NCBI GenBank assembly: GCA_023228425.1
Contig: JALOBE010000032.1
Coordinates: 1-11,027, forward strand
Source: Syntrophales bacterium
Lineage (GTDB): Bacteria > Desulfobacterota > Syntrophia > Syntrophales > UBA2210
DNA: 11,027 nucleotides
Reading direction: 5' to 3'
A program made the translations under genes and the position numbers. Numbering within the stretch: the stretch's first letter is position 1; every line of letters starts with the position of its first letter. The notes below the pieces were generated by a model that made no database searches, was not told where the DNA came from, and saw nothing but the letters and a program-made list of their open reading frames with translations. Shown piece by piece: positions 1 to 6,736 of this stretch.

Positions 1-102
1 TGGTTTCCATTAGAACATACTCAGGATAATCTCACAACTAAAAGCGACTAACGCTATCTATTATGACCAAAATCTGCTAATGGAAAATCTGGGTTAAAAG
101 AA

Positions 103-136
103 ATGCCTATACCCTGTATCCGGGGTATCCAGGCAT
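103..136. repeat. Imperfect inverted repeat in the leader of the PurL-like gene
   Basis: The arms ATGCCTATACCC (103-114) and GGGTATCCAGGCAT (123-136) are complementary over 12 bp, with a 2-nt bulge (CC, 129-130) and an 8-nt loop. The structure ends 36 nt before the start codon at 172. No T-run follows, so it does not look like an intrinsic terminator for the downstream direction. It could be a protein-binding operator, an mRNA leader hairpin, or the tail of an upstream transcript. The rest of 1-171 is AT-rich. It shows a possible -10 (TATTAT, 59-64) without a matching -35, and I see no gene in it. Confidence 0.5.
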
Positions 137-171
137 ACTGAATACACCTATACCGTAAAAAAGGAGACGGC

Positions 172-1275
172 ATGAACAGGATTGAGAAAGCGCTAATGCA
201 CGGGTTGTTCGTTCACCTGCATCACAACATCGACAAGGTAATTGATTTCAAGGGATTCCAGGAGTTGAACCAACAGGTGGCAAAAGTATGGCCCGGGGCT
301 TTGCTCATAGGACCGGAAGCCAACGATGACGCGGCGGTATTTCAGCTTCCCGGCATGAACGGATTTGTAGTGGGCAAGATGGAAAGCCATTGTTCGCCCT
401 GCGTACCCAGGCCTTACGACGCCGCGGCAACCGGTGCCGGCGGGGCGATGCGCGATGTGGTCGCCATGGGGGGGAGGCCCGTCTTTCTCCTGGACTTCAT
501 CGGTACACGACCCCTCGATCAGGAAGTGATCGTGGGTCCCTGCGGTTTTTCCGGCCGATGCGACTGCGGTACCTGTAAGGTGATGACCAGCCGGGAGAGA
601 CTCAACCTGATGATCAAGGGCATCAAGGACATGTGCGTCCATATGGACGTTTTTGTTGTGGGAGGAGGGCTGTCTACATCATTCTCCGATATCGTGCCCG
701 CCGTTGTGTGTGCCGTGATAGGGAGGCTGGTCACTGAAAAGCCCCTTACCAAGCCTGCCAAGAACCCCGGGGACAAACTTATTCTTATCGGTATTTCCGG
801 AAATGACGGAAACGACACCCTATACCGGGCGGGATTGGTAAAGGAAATGAGGCCTGCCCTTGCCCTGGTTAAAGAGGAAAAAAAGGCCATGGAAGGTGCC
901 CTGGCGGCCTTTGCGACGGGGAAAATCAATGCCTGTTCAGACCTTGGCGCCGCCGGACTTGGCGCCGCCGTCTGTGAATCGGCGCGGTACGGTTCCCTGG
1001 GTGCCCGGGTCGATCTTTCCAGGGTGCCCGTATCAGTGGCGGACATAACTCCCGAAGAGATACTGATTTGTGAAACCCAGGCCCGCTACGTTGTTCAGGT
1101 GGCGCCGGAAGCAGCCGATGAAGTAGTCAGGGCCGTGCGGGTCGTGACGGAGAACGTGGCGGTCATCGGCGAGATTACGGCCGAAGACAAAGAAATTTTT
1201 GAGTATGACGGAAAGATTATCGCCGCCATTCCCAACAATCCGTCACCGGAAATGCTGGATGAGTTGAAACAGTGA
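172..1275 (+). CDS. AIR synthase-related protein resembling the N-terminal half of PurL
   Basis: A 367-residue soluble protein of the PurM/PurL/SelD/HypE/ThiL ATP-binding superfamily. The closest visible resemblance is to the first catalytic half of PurL (formylglycinamidine ribonucleotide synthase). Matching motifs are DDAAV (52-56), KMESH (69-73; PurL has K-E-T-H-N-H-P), ATGAGGAMRD (86-95), MGGRPVFLLD (99-108), SDLGAAGLGAAVCESA (256-271) and DLSRVP...TPEEILICETQ (281-303; PurL has a DLDKVP...TPYE...SESQ pattern). PurL proteins carry two such halves (about 600 residues or more); here only one is present, and its stop codon leads into non-coding sequence. The segment 122-144 is unusual, with Cys124, 130, 132 and 135, and two more cysteines (74, 77) sit where PurL has its H-N-H-P motif. 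These suggest metal binding or altered chemistry, but this is inference. The ATG at 172 has AAGGAG at 161-166. It is a single gene with no co-directional neighbour. The substrate is unknown, and purine synthesis should not be assumed. Confidence 0.82.
   Translation: MNRIEKALMHGLFVHLHHNIDKVIDFKGFQELNQQVAKVWPGALLIGPEANDDAAVFQLPGMNGFVVGKMESHCSPCVPRPYDAAATGAGGAMRDVVAMGGRPVFLLDFIGTRPLDQEVIVGPCGFSGRCDCGTCKVMTSRERLNLMIKGIKDMCVHMDVFVVGGGLSTSFSDIVPAVVCAVIGRLVTEKPLTKPAKNPGDKLILIGISGNDGNDTLYRAGLVKEMRPALALVKEEKKAMEGALAAFATGKINACSDLGAAGLGAAVCESARYGSLGARVDLSRVPVSVADITPEEILICETQARYVVQVAPEAADEVVRAVRVVTENVAVIGEITAEDKEIFEYDGKIIAAIPNNPSPEMLDELKQ
943..970 (+). repeat. Short in-gene tandem repeat, 15-nt period
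   Basis: The 13-mer CTTGGCGCCGCCG occurs at 943-955 and again at 958-970, in frame with the PurL-like gene, and encodes the LGAAG-LGAA stretch of its conserved motif. It is probably a by-product of the conserved Gly/Ala-rich motif, although the identical codon choice in both copies makes it a possible slippage site. Confidence 0.6.
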
Positions 1276-1305
1276 GCAGGCGGATATAGCTACCCTTCGG
1301 GTGTT

Positions 1306-1337
1306 CGGCCGATGCGCAGAAAGTCGGCTATCGGCCG
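1306..1337. repeat. Perfect 8-bp inverted repeat downstream of the PurL-like gene
   Basis: CGGCCGAT (1306-1313) is exactly complementary to ATCGGCCG (1330-1337), with a 16-nt spacer. It begins 30 nt after the stop of the PurL-like gene. No T-run follows, so it is not a classic intrinsic terminator. It may be a 3'-end mRNA structure or part of a structured RNA in this otherwise gene-free gap. Confidence 0.5.
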
Positions 1338-1378
1338 CTCACCTGCCCCATGAAAGATTGTACAGGGTACGGGGGGAT

Positions 1379-1399
1379 GTGGAATCGCTTGATTTCCAC
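1379..1399. repeat. Compact hairpin in the 1276-1561 gap
   Basis: GTGGAATC (1379-1386), loop GCTT, then GATTTCCAC (1391-1399) pair over 8 bp with a single bulged T. Together with the repeat at 1306-1337 it makes this 286-bp gap look structured. I see no convincing gene in the gap: the one open frame, a GTG start at 1301 to a stop at 1501, lacks a ribosome binding site and any recognisable family. Confidence 0.45.
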
Positions 1400-1512
1400 A
1401 GCCCGCGCATCTCCCCTCAACACGCTGTCGATCTGTATCGGACGTTTTTCGACTGTATTCGAGATCATCAAAGACGACTGTTCATAAAGAAATTGCCCTG
1501 AAACGCCGGGCG

Positions 1513-1556
1513 CTGACAGGAAAAAGTGTGGGCGGCAGACCGCCGCCCGCTGTCAG
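1513..1556 (-). terminator. Intrinsic terminator for fmdB (and perhaps the whole ABC operon)
   Basis: Read on the minus strand, a GC-rich stem GGGCGGC / GCCGCCC (1542-1548 with 1530-1536, 5-nt loop) is followed after ACAC by TTTTT (1521-1525). This is a good rho-independent terminator shape, starting 13 nt after the fmdB stop. An outer pair of complementary 7-mers, CTGACAG (1513-1519) and CTGTCAG (1550-1556), encloses the stem and the T-run. On the plus strand there is no T-run, so it should work in one direction only. No comparable hairpin lies between the last permease gene and fmdB, so this may end both transcripts. Confidence 0.72.
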
Positions 1557-1561
1557 TTAGC

Positions 1562-1756
1562 TCAGGTGAACCGGGACGATCCGGGCGAGCACAGAGTGGT
1601 CTTGTCCCCGCCCAGGGTGTTGGTGCAGCTCATCAGCTTGACGACGTCCGTACCGCCGCACTTCCGACAGGCAGGTTGGCGTTCCTCATCACCTGAAAAC
1701 ACCAGGTGCTCGAAGCGGTGTTTGCAGCTTACGCATTCATATTCAAAAATCGGCAT
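1562..1756 (-). CDS. FmdB-family zinc ribbon protein
   Basis: A 64-residue protein with the family hallmark start MPIFEYEC and two Cys-x2-Cys knuckles, Cys8/Cys11 and Cys30/Cys33, expected to bind one zinc ion. FmdB-type proteins are small putative regulators, named after a gene next to formamidase in Methylophilus; their molecular role is generally unproven. The length is typical. The C-terminal part (Cys44, Cys56, then a Ser/Gly-rich end) is outside the zinc ribbon and normally variable. The ATG at 1756 is preceded by AAGGAG (complement of 1764-1769). It lies 168 nt downstream of the last permease gene on the same strand and just upstream of a good terminator. It could therefore be the last gene of that transcript or be read from its own weak promoter. 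Confidence 0.88.
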   Translation of the reverse strand: MPIFEYECVSCKHRFEHLVFSGDEERQPACRKCGGTDVVKLMSCTNTLGGDKTTLCSPGSSRFT

Positions 1757-1866
1757 GGTGACACTCCTTTGGATGCGTCCTCAAGTGGTCGAAACTGTCC
1801 CCGGGATCGGCCCACCTGCTCTTTCCGCGGCGTCTTAAGCCTCCCGGACCGGTTTCGTACCTTCGC

Positions 1867-1872
1867 ATTATA
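1867..1872 (-). promoter_or_regulatory. Possible -10 element for fmdB
   Basis: The minus strand carries a perfect TATAAT about 110 nt before the fmdB start. A TTGACG lies at 1895-1900, but the 22-nt spacing to the -10 is too long for a standard sigma-70 promoter, and the hexamer at 17 nt (GAAGGT) is poor. This is a candidate only. Confidence 0.35.
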
Positions 1873-1924
1873 GTGGTATAGTATGCATGACCTTCGTCAA
1901 TAGCAACCCACTCCGTTTTTTTAA

Positions 1925-3046
1925 TCAATCCAGCTTTTTTTGGAACCGGCCGACGGCGCCGGCGAAGAGGATCGCGCCCAGGACCGCCAGGGCCGCAAAT
2001 TGAGGCCAGAGTACGGCCATGCCGACTCCCTTGAGGAAAACCCCGCGGATGATCACGAGAAAATACCGGAGCGGGTTCAGGTACGTGAGCCACTGGACGG
2101 GCTCGGGCATATTGGCGATGGGAAAGACGAAACCCGAGAGCATGAAGGCGGGAAGCATAAAGAAAAAGGTCGTCATCATGGCCTGCTGCTGTGTAGCGGA
2201 GACGGTGGAAATGAAGATGCCCGCGCCGAGGCTGCTCATGAGAAACAGGGATGCGGCAAAGGCCAGGAGAGCCGGGCTCCCGGCAAAGGGGATCTGGAAC
2301 CAGTACACGGCAAAGGATGTTACGACGATCATCTGGGCAAAGGAGATGAGGATATAGGGGATCGTCTTGCCTGCGATGAGTTCCACGGGTCTCAGAGGGG
2401 TGACGATGAGCTGCTCCATGGTGCCCTGTTCCTTCTCCCTGATGATGGCTATGGAGGTGAGAATCACCGAAATGAGCATGATAACGAAGGCCACGATGCC
2501 GGGAACGAAAAAGTGTCTGCTGTCGAGATTGGGATTGTACCAGGTTCGTATCCGGGCATCGATTCGTCCGTAGTCCATGGGCTGGGGATGCAGCTCGCGA
2601 AGGAGCAGCCGGTTCATTCGGTCAAGGGCCATGACCGTGTATGAGATTCTCACCGATGCCATGTTGCTCATACTGCCGTCGGCCAGAATCTGCACCGTCG
2701 CCGTTTCGCCCCGCCTGATGGTCTGAGACAGATCAGGCCCCATCGTGACGGCAATTTCAACCGCTCCATTCAGGAGCAGTGCCTCCAGTTCGCGGGAATT
2801 TTCGGCGATTCTGTCGATGCGGAAGATTCCTCCCCCCGTCAGCGTGTCCATGAGCATCCGGCTTTCATGGGTCCTTGCCTGATCCAGGACGGCCACGCGG
2901 ATCAGGTTGATGTCGTAATTTACGACGTACCCGAAAACAAGTATCTGTATGATGGGAGCGGCAATGAGTATGGGACGGTTTCGCCTGTCCCTGAAGAGCG
3001 TGATGAATTCCTTGCGGATGAGTTCCTTGACGCGCAGCCATTTCAT
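1925..3046 (-). CDS. ABC-2 type transporter permease (YbhR-like)
   Basis: A 373-residue inner-membrane subunit of an ABC-2 exporter, last gene of the five-gene operon. It has the family topology: one N-terminal membrane helix (about 25-43), a large extracytoplasmic domain (about 45-178), then five hydrophobic segments near 181-202, 228-250, 258-281, 290-312 and 345-366. The coupling segment REKEQGTMEQLIVTPLRP (203-220) after the second helix is characteristic of YhhJ/YbhS/YbhR-type permeases. The length is close to E. coli YbhR. The ATG at 3046 follows the upstream permease stop by 4 nt, with GGGAGGG about 11 nt before it, so translation is probably coupled. It should pair with permease 1 to form a heterodimeric channel. 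The exported substrate cannot be read from the sequence; E. coli YbhFSR has been linked to drug and cation efflux. Confidence 0.9.
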   Translation of the reverse strand: MKWLRVKELIRKEFITLFRDRRNRPILIAAPIIQILVFGYVVNYDINLIRVAVLDQARTHESRMLMDTLTGGGIFRIDRIAENSRELEALLLNGAVEIAVTMGPDLSQTIRRGETATVQILADGSMSNMASVRISYTVMALDRMNRLLLRELHPQPMDYGRIDARIRTWYNPNLDSRHFFVPGIVAFVIMLISVILTSIAIIREKEQGTMEQLIVTPLRPVELIAGKTIPYILISFAQMIVVTSFAVYWFQIPFAGSPALLAFAASLFLMSSLGAGIFISTVSATQQQAMMTTFFFMLPAFMLSGFVFPIANMPEPVQWLTYLNPLRYFLVIIRGVFLKGVGMAVLWPQFAALAVLGAILFAGAVGRFQKKLD

Positions 3047-3050
3047 GGTG

Positions 3051-4190
3051 TTACATGCCCTCCCGCTTCAGTCCCGCCAAGGATGCCGCGGCCAGCAGGG
3101 CCAGCATGACCGCCAGGACGGCGAAGCTCGGCCACATATGTAAAAAGCCGAGATTTTTCATGTAAATACCGCTCAGAATGTCAATGTAATAGGTGGCCGG
3201 AACGATGCGGGTCAACACCTGAAGAGAGGTGGGCATGTTGATCACGGGGAAGACGAAGTCCGAGAGAAGCAGCGACGGCAGATAGGTGATCAGGATCGCG
3301 CCCTGGTTTGCCACGAGTTGGGACTTTGTCACGATTGAAATCAAGAGGCCCAGCGCAAGCGCCACACCCAGATAGAGTGACGATGCGAGAACCATGAGCC
3401 AGAAGCTCGCCTTCATGACGATTCCGAACAGAACCTGTCCCATGAGGATGGCGACCAGGACATCGACGAGGCCGATTCCGAAATAGGGAATGGCCTTGCC
3501 CGTGAGAAATTCACCGGCCGTCAACGGCAGTGACTTGATTGTTTCCATCGTCGCGTTTTCGTATTCCCGGGCAATGACAAGCGACGTCAGCATGGCACCG
3601 GCGATCATGATAATAATGGCGATGATTCCCGGGATGATGAAGTTTCGGCTTTCAAGATCTTCGTTGAACCACACGCGTACACGAGCTTCAACGGGGGGAC
3701 GGAAGGCGGTTTCGTCCAGCCCCTGCCGGTTGAGGAAATGCATAAGAAAAGCAAGGTTTTCACGCTCCATGAAAGCGTTGACATAGCCCCGGGCGATGCC
3801 GGCGAAGTTTGGATCGCTGCCGTCAAGGATGATCTGGAGGGATCCCTCGCGGTCGGAACGGATGGCCCGTGTCCAGCCTGGCGGAATGATGACGGCCAGG
3901 GTTGCCCGGCCATGATCCAGCACGGAATCGACGGCCCGGGGATCGTCCAGGTAAGAGCCCACATGGAAATAGGGTGACGCGTCAAGGCGACGGATAATGT
4001 CACGGCTCAAATCGGTTCGATCCTGATCCACGACGACGGTTTCGATGTTATCCACGTCGAGGGAGAGGGCGTAGCCGAAGAGAAGAATCAGAATCAGCGG
4101 GATGGCGAAGGCGAGGATAAGGCTCTGTAAATCCCTGACGAGGTGGTACATTTCCTTGCGCGCCACGGCATGGATATTTCGCGCCTTCAC
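3051..4190 (-). CDS. ABC-2 type transporter permease (YbhS-like)
   Basis: A 379-residue inner-membrane subunit paralogous to the next gene in the operon. One membrane helix lies at about 23-43, followed by an extracytoplasmic domain (about 45-182) and hydrophobic segments near 184-206, 235-256, 263-286, 296-316 and 352-373. The coupling motif is REYENATMETIKSLPLT (208-224). FNEDLESRNFIIPG (175-188) just before helix 2 matches the conserved F/WYNP-x-L-x-S-x-x-F-x-x-PG pattern of the family and aligns with WYNPNLDSRHFFVPG in its partner. The start is GTG at 4190, in a 4-nt GTGA overlap with the stop of ATPase 2 and with GAGGGA upstream, so the two are tightly coupled. It is predicted to dimerise with permease 2 and be driven by the two ATPases. 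Confidence 0.9.
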   Translation of the reverse strand: MKARNIHAVARKEMYHLVRDLQSLILAFAIPLILILLFGYALSLDVDNIETVVVDQDRTDLSRDIIRRLDASPYFHVGSYLDDPRAVDSVLDHGRATLAVIIPPGWTRAIRSDREGSLQIILDGSDPNFAGIARGYVNAFMERENLAFLMHFLNRQGLDETAFRPPVEARVRVWFNEDLESRNFIIPGIIAIIIMIAGAMLTSLVIAREYENATMETIKSLPLTAGEFLTGKAIPYFGIGLVDVLVAILMGQVLFGIVMKASFWLMVLASSLYLGVALALGLLISIVTKSQLVANQGAILITYLPSLLLSDFVFPVINMPTSLQVLTRIVPATYYIDILSGIYMKNLGFLHMWPSFAVLAVMLALLAAASLAGLKREGM

Positions 4191-4966
4191 TGTCGGATTC
4201 CCTCGCGCGATGGTGTTTCCCCGCGGGCCATGATCTCGATGAAGGCATCGTTCAGGTCGGCCTCGGGACGTCCGGGGCAGGCGGCGGCGATGACCTCGGC
4301 GGGGCTGCCCCGGGCAACAATGCGGCCGCTGTCGATCATGATGAGCCGTTCGCAGTTCATCGCTTCGTCCATGTAGTGGGTGGTGACAAAGAGAGTTATC
4401 CCTTCCGCGGCCAGCTCACCTATGAACGTCCAGAAATGACGGCGTGTCACAGGATCGACACCGGACGTCGGCTCGTCGAGAAAGAGGATTTCAGGCTGGT
4501 GGAGAAGGGCGCAACCCAGCGCCAGGCGCTGGCGCAGGCCGGGCGGGAGATCCTTCGTCAGGCGGTCCCGCACATCCGTCAGCCGGGTCGTCTCGAGGAC
4601 CCAGCCCATCCGTTCCTGCCACCGACTCTTCGGCACACTGTAGACACCGAGATAGAAGCGGATATTTTCGCTGGGTGTCAGGTCTTCGTAGAGGGAGAAT
4701 TTCTGTGACATGTAGCCGATGGACTGTTTGATTTCTTCGGGTTCTGTAAAAATATCATGTCCGGCTACGTGTCCCTGCCCAGAGGAGGGCGTAATGATGC
4801 CGCAGAGCATCCGGATTGTCGTCGACTTGCCCGACCCGTTGGAGCCGAGAAATCCCAGGACTTCGCCCTTTTTAACTGTGAAACTGATCCGGTCGACGGC
4901 GGTGAAATCGCCGAAGCGCTTTACCAGGTCGCGGACAGTGATAACGTCAGTGTTTGAAGGCGTCAT
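4187..4966 (-). CDS. ABC transporter ATPase 2 (equivalent to YbhF C-terminal NBD)
   Basis: A 259-residue nucleotide-binding subunit. Walker A is GSNGSGKST (41-49), Q-loop Gln88, Walker B ILFLDE (160-165), D-loop SGVD (168-171) and switch His197 in TTHYMDEA. The usual LSGGQ signature is replaced by LPPGLRQ (140-146), as is typical for the second NBD of YbhF/RbbA-type proteins. The ATG at 4966 was chosen over the more upstream in-frame ATG at 5032: it has GGGAG 7 nt ahead (complement of 4974-4978), the protein then starts directly before the conserved VRDLVKRFG strand, and the overlap with ATPase 1 shrinks to 20 nt. The stop overlaps the next permease start by 4 nt. It acts at the cytoplasmic face, most likely as a heterodimer with ATPase 1. 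Read with its neighbour, it contributes the Walker motifs and switch histidine of the consensus ATP site. Confidence 0.9.
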   Translation of the reverse strand: MTPSNTDVITVRDLVKRFGDFTAVDRISFTVKKGEVLGFLGSNGSGKSTTIRMLCGIITPSSGQGHVAGHDIFTEPEEIKQSIGYMSQKFSLYEDLTPSENIRFYLGVYSVPKSRWQERMGWVLETTRLTDVRDRLTKDLPPGLRQRLALGCALLHQPEILFLDEPTSGVDPVTRRHFWTFIGELAAEGITLFVTTHYMDEAMNCERLIMIDSGRIVARGSPAEVIAAACPGRPEADLNDAFIEIMARGETPSREGIRQ

Positions 4967-5714
4967 CGGCAAGCTCCCGGTCCACCGCCTGGATACGGGT
5001 GATGATAGCTTCCTCCAGGTCGGGGTGATCACCGCGGAGGGCGTCCGGTGTTTCTACCGCAAGCAATTGCGCGCGGTGCATCAATCCAAGCCGGTCACAC
5101 CATTCGCCCTCGTCCAGATAGGCCGTCGAAACGAGAATGGTCATGCCGCCGTCTCGCATCCGGTCCAGGATTTCCCAGAATTCCCGGCGTGAAACGGGGT
5201 CGACTCCGTTCGTAGGTTCGTCAAGGATCAGGGCCTGGGGTTCGTGGACGAGAACGCAGGCAAGGCCGAGCTTCTGCTTCATGCCGCCGGACAATCTGCC
5301 CGTCTGTCGATCCAGGAAGGGCAGGAGGTTCGAGAAGCCCAGGTAGCGTTCCTTCCGTTCTTTCCATTCCCGGCGGGGAATGCCGAAAATCTGCATGAAA
5401 AAGTCCAGGTTTTCTTCCACCGTCAGGTCGGGATACAGGCCGAAGCGTTGAGGCATGTAGCCGATCAGGGGCTTAATCCGGTTTTTCTCCCGGATTGCGT
5501 CGATGCCGTCCAGGGTGATGCTTCCCGAGACTGGCCGGATCATGGTTGCGACCATCCTGAGCAGGGTTGATTTGCCGGCTCCGTCGGAGCCGACGAGACC
5601 GAAAATGGTTCCCCGCGGCACGGACAGACTGACTTCCCGGACAGCCTCACGTGTCCCGAAGCGCATGGAGACGGCGTCAACGTCGATGTAAGCAGGGTCC
5701 ATGGATGGCCTCAT
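4947..5714 (-). CDS. ABC transporter ATPase 1 (equivalent to YbhF N-terminal NBD)
   Basis: A 255-residue nucleotide-binding subunit. Walker A is GSDGAGKST (42-50), Q-loop Gln89, a near-canonical signature LSGGMKQ (141-147), Walker B ALILDE (161-166) and D-loop NGVD (169-172). The switch histidine is missing: the motif reads STAYLDEG, with Ala198 in the His position. This pattern is usual for the first NBD of YbhF-type tandem ATPases. In E. coli both NBDs are one polypeptide; here they are separate genes overlapping by 20 nt. The start is ambiguous: ATG at 5714 overlaps the membrane-fusion gene stop as ATGA (used here), while Met5 at 5702 has a better-placed TGAGG upstream. The C-terminal tail beyond about residue 225 is charged and extends past the conserved fold. 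Confidence 0.9.
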   Translation of the reverse strand: MRPSMDPAYIDVDAVSMRFGTREAVREVSLSVPRGTIFGLVGSDGAGKSTLLRMVATMIRPVSGSITLDGIDAIREKNRIKPLIGYMPQRFGLYPDLTVEENLDFFMQIFGIPRREWKERKERYLGFSNLLPFLDRQTGRLSGGMKQKLGLACVLVHEPQALILDEPTNGVDPVSRREFWEILDRMRDGGMTILVSTAYLDEGEWCDRLGLMHRAQLLAVETPDALRGDHPDLEEAIITRIQAVDRELADDAFKH

Positions 5715-6721
5715 TTCAGCCGGGCGTCGGCAGGCATGCCCGGTTTCAGCGCCAGCTCCGGATTGGGGATGTTCACCTTGACGAGATAGACCAGCTTTAC
5801 CCGTTCCTTTCTGGTCTGGATGATTTTGGGGGTAAACTCACTTTCGGACGAGATAAAGGACACCGTTCCCGCAAAAGTCCTCCCAGGGAATGAATCAACC
5901 CGGACCTCAACATCCCGGCCGGGACGCACCATGCCGATCTCCGTGGCATCGACGAATATCTTCAGGTCCACTCTGGACAGGTCGGCCAGGCTGATAACCT
6001 CTCGCCCGGGCGTGGCCATTTCGCCGGGTTCTATGTTCCGGCTCGTGATTATTCCATCGAAGGGAGCCCGCAGTTCAGTGTAGCGAAGCTGAATAGCCGA
6101 CTGCTGGAGCATGGCCCTTGATGCCGTGATCTGGGCCTGGGCGGCGGCCAGGTCCTTACGGGCGGCCTCGATCTTTTTCAGGTTTTCCCGGGCCTGCCGA
6201 AGTGCCGCGTCTCCTTCGTCCAGGCGGGCACGAGCCGTCTCGAAATGAACGCGCGCCGCGTCAAGCTGTTTCTCTGTCACCACATCTTCCCTGAAGAGCC
6301 GTTCGAAACGACGGTAGTCTTTTTCCGCCTCGGCGGCAACCTCCCGCCGGCCTCGGTGGTTTGCCTCCGCCCGGGTGATGTCCTCGGGCAGGGTGCGCTG
6401 ATAAAGGTCCAGAGTGATCTCGATCTGATCGCGGTTGCGCATGGCCCGTTCAAGATTCGCTTCCGCCTGTTCGAGGCGGCTCTTAAATTCCTCGGCGTCG
6501 AGTACTGCCAGCAGCTCTCCCCGTTTTACGAAGGTTCCCTCTTCCGCCGGTACGGAAGTCACCCGTCCCGATACCTGGAACGCCAGGTTAGCCCGGGTGG
6601 CCTCAATGGTTCCGGAATAGGACAATTCGGTCTGGTGGCTCTTCTGCTGACCACGGTAAACCAGCAGAGCCGTGACGACCAGCAGCAGAAGAAAGACAAC
6701 GATGAAAAAGCGTAATTTCAC
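5711..6721 (-). CDS. HlyD/YbhG-type periplasmic membrane-fusion protein
   Basis: A 336-residue adaptor that would link the inner-membrane ABC-2 permeases to an outer-membrane channel. An uncleaved N-terminal anchor spans about 4-22. The first half of the biotinyl-lipoyl fold covers roughly 40-78 (YSGTIEA, SGRV, EGTFVKRGELLAVLD). A long Ala/Glu/Arg-rich coiled-coil hairpin runs about 78-215. The second lipoyl half starts at LRAPFDGIITS (217-227), and a beta-barrel segment ends with the family signature LKPGMPADA (325-333). Length and layout match E. coli YbhG. The start is GTG at 6721, with GAGGA about 7 nt upstream (complement of 6729-6733). It is the first intact gene after the broken tetR and begins 15 nt after that gene's original stop codon. 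No TolC-type gene is in the window, so the outer-membrane partner must come from elsewhere. Confidence 0.92.
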   Translation of the reverse strand: MKLRFFIVVFLLLLVVTALLVYRGQQKSHQTELSYSGTIEATRANLAFQVSGRVTSVPAEEGTFVKRGELLAVLDAEEFKSRLEQAEANLERAMRNRDQIEITLDLYQRTLPEDITRAEANHRGRREVAAEAEKDYRRFERLFREDVVTEKQLDAARVHFETARARLDEGDAALRQARENLKKIEAARKDLAAAQAQITASRAMLQQSAIQLRYTELRAPFDGIITSRNIEPGEMATPGREVISLADLSRVDLKIFVDATEIGMVRPGRDVEVRVDSFPGRTFAGTVSFISSESEFTPKIIQTRKERVKLVYLVKVNIPNPELALKPGMPADARLK

Positions 6722-6736
6722 GGCCCTGTCCTCGTG

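Noticed and set aside
519..1046. 175-codon minus-strand open frame inside the PurL-like gene
   Set aside because: Antisense shadow of a well-supported gene; low-complexity Ser/Pro/Arg-rich product typical of antisense GC-rich frames.
1301..1501. 66-codon open frame on the plus strand after the PurL-like gene
   Set aside because: GTG start with no ribosome binding site, no recognisable family or composition signal, and it runs through the inverted repeats; probably chance.
1940..2644. 234-codon plus-strand open frame across the last permease gene
   Set aside because: Antisense to a clear ABC-2 permease; Gly/Asp/Glu/His-rich translation with no domain.
4967..5032. Upstream in-frame extension of ATPase 2 to an ATG at 5032
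   Set aside because: Would add 22 non-conserved residues and an 86-nt overlap with ATPase 1; the ATG at 4966 has a good ribosome binding site and fits family length.
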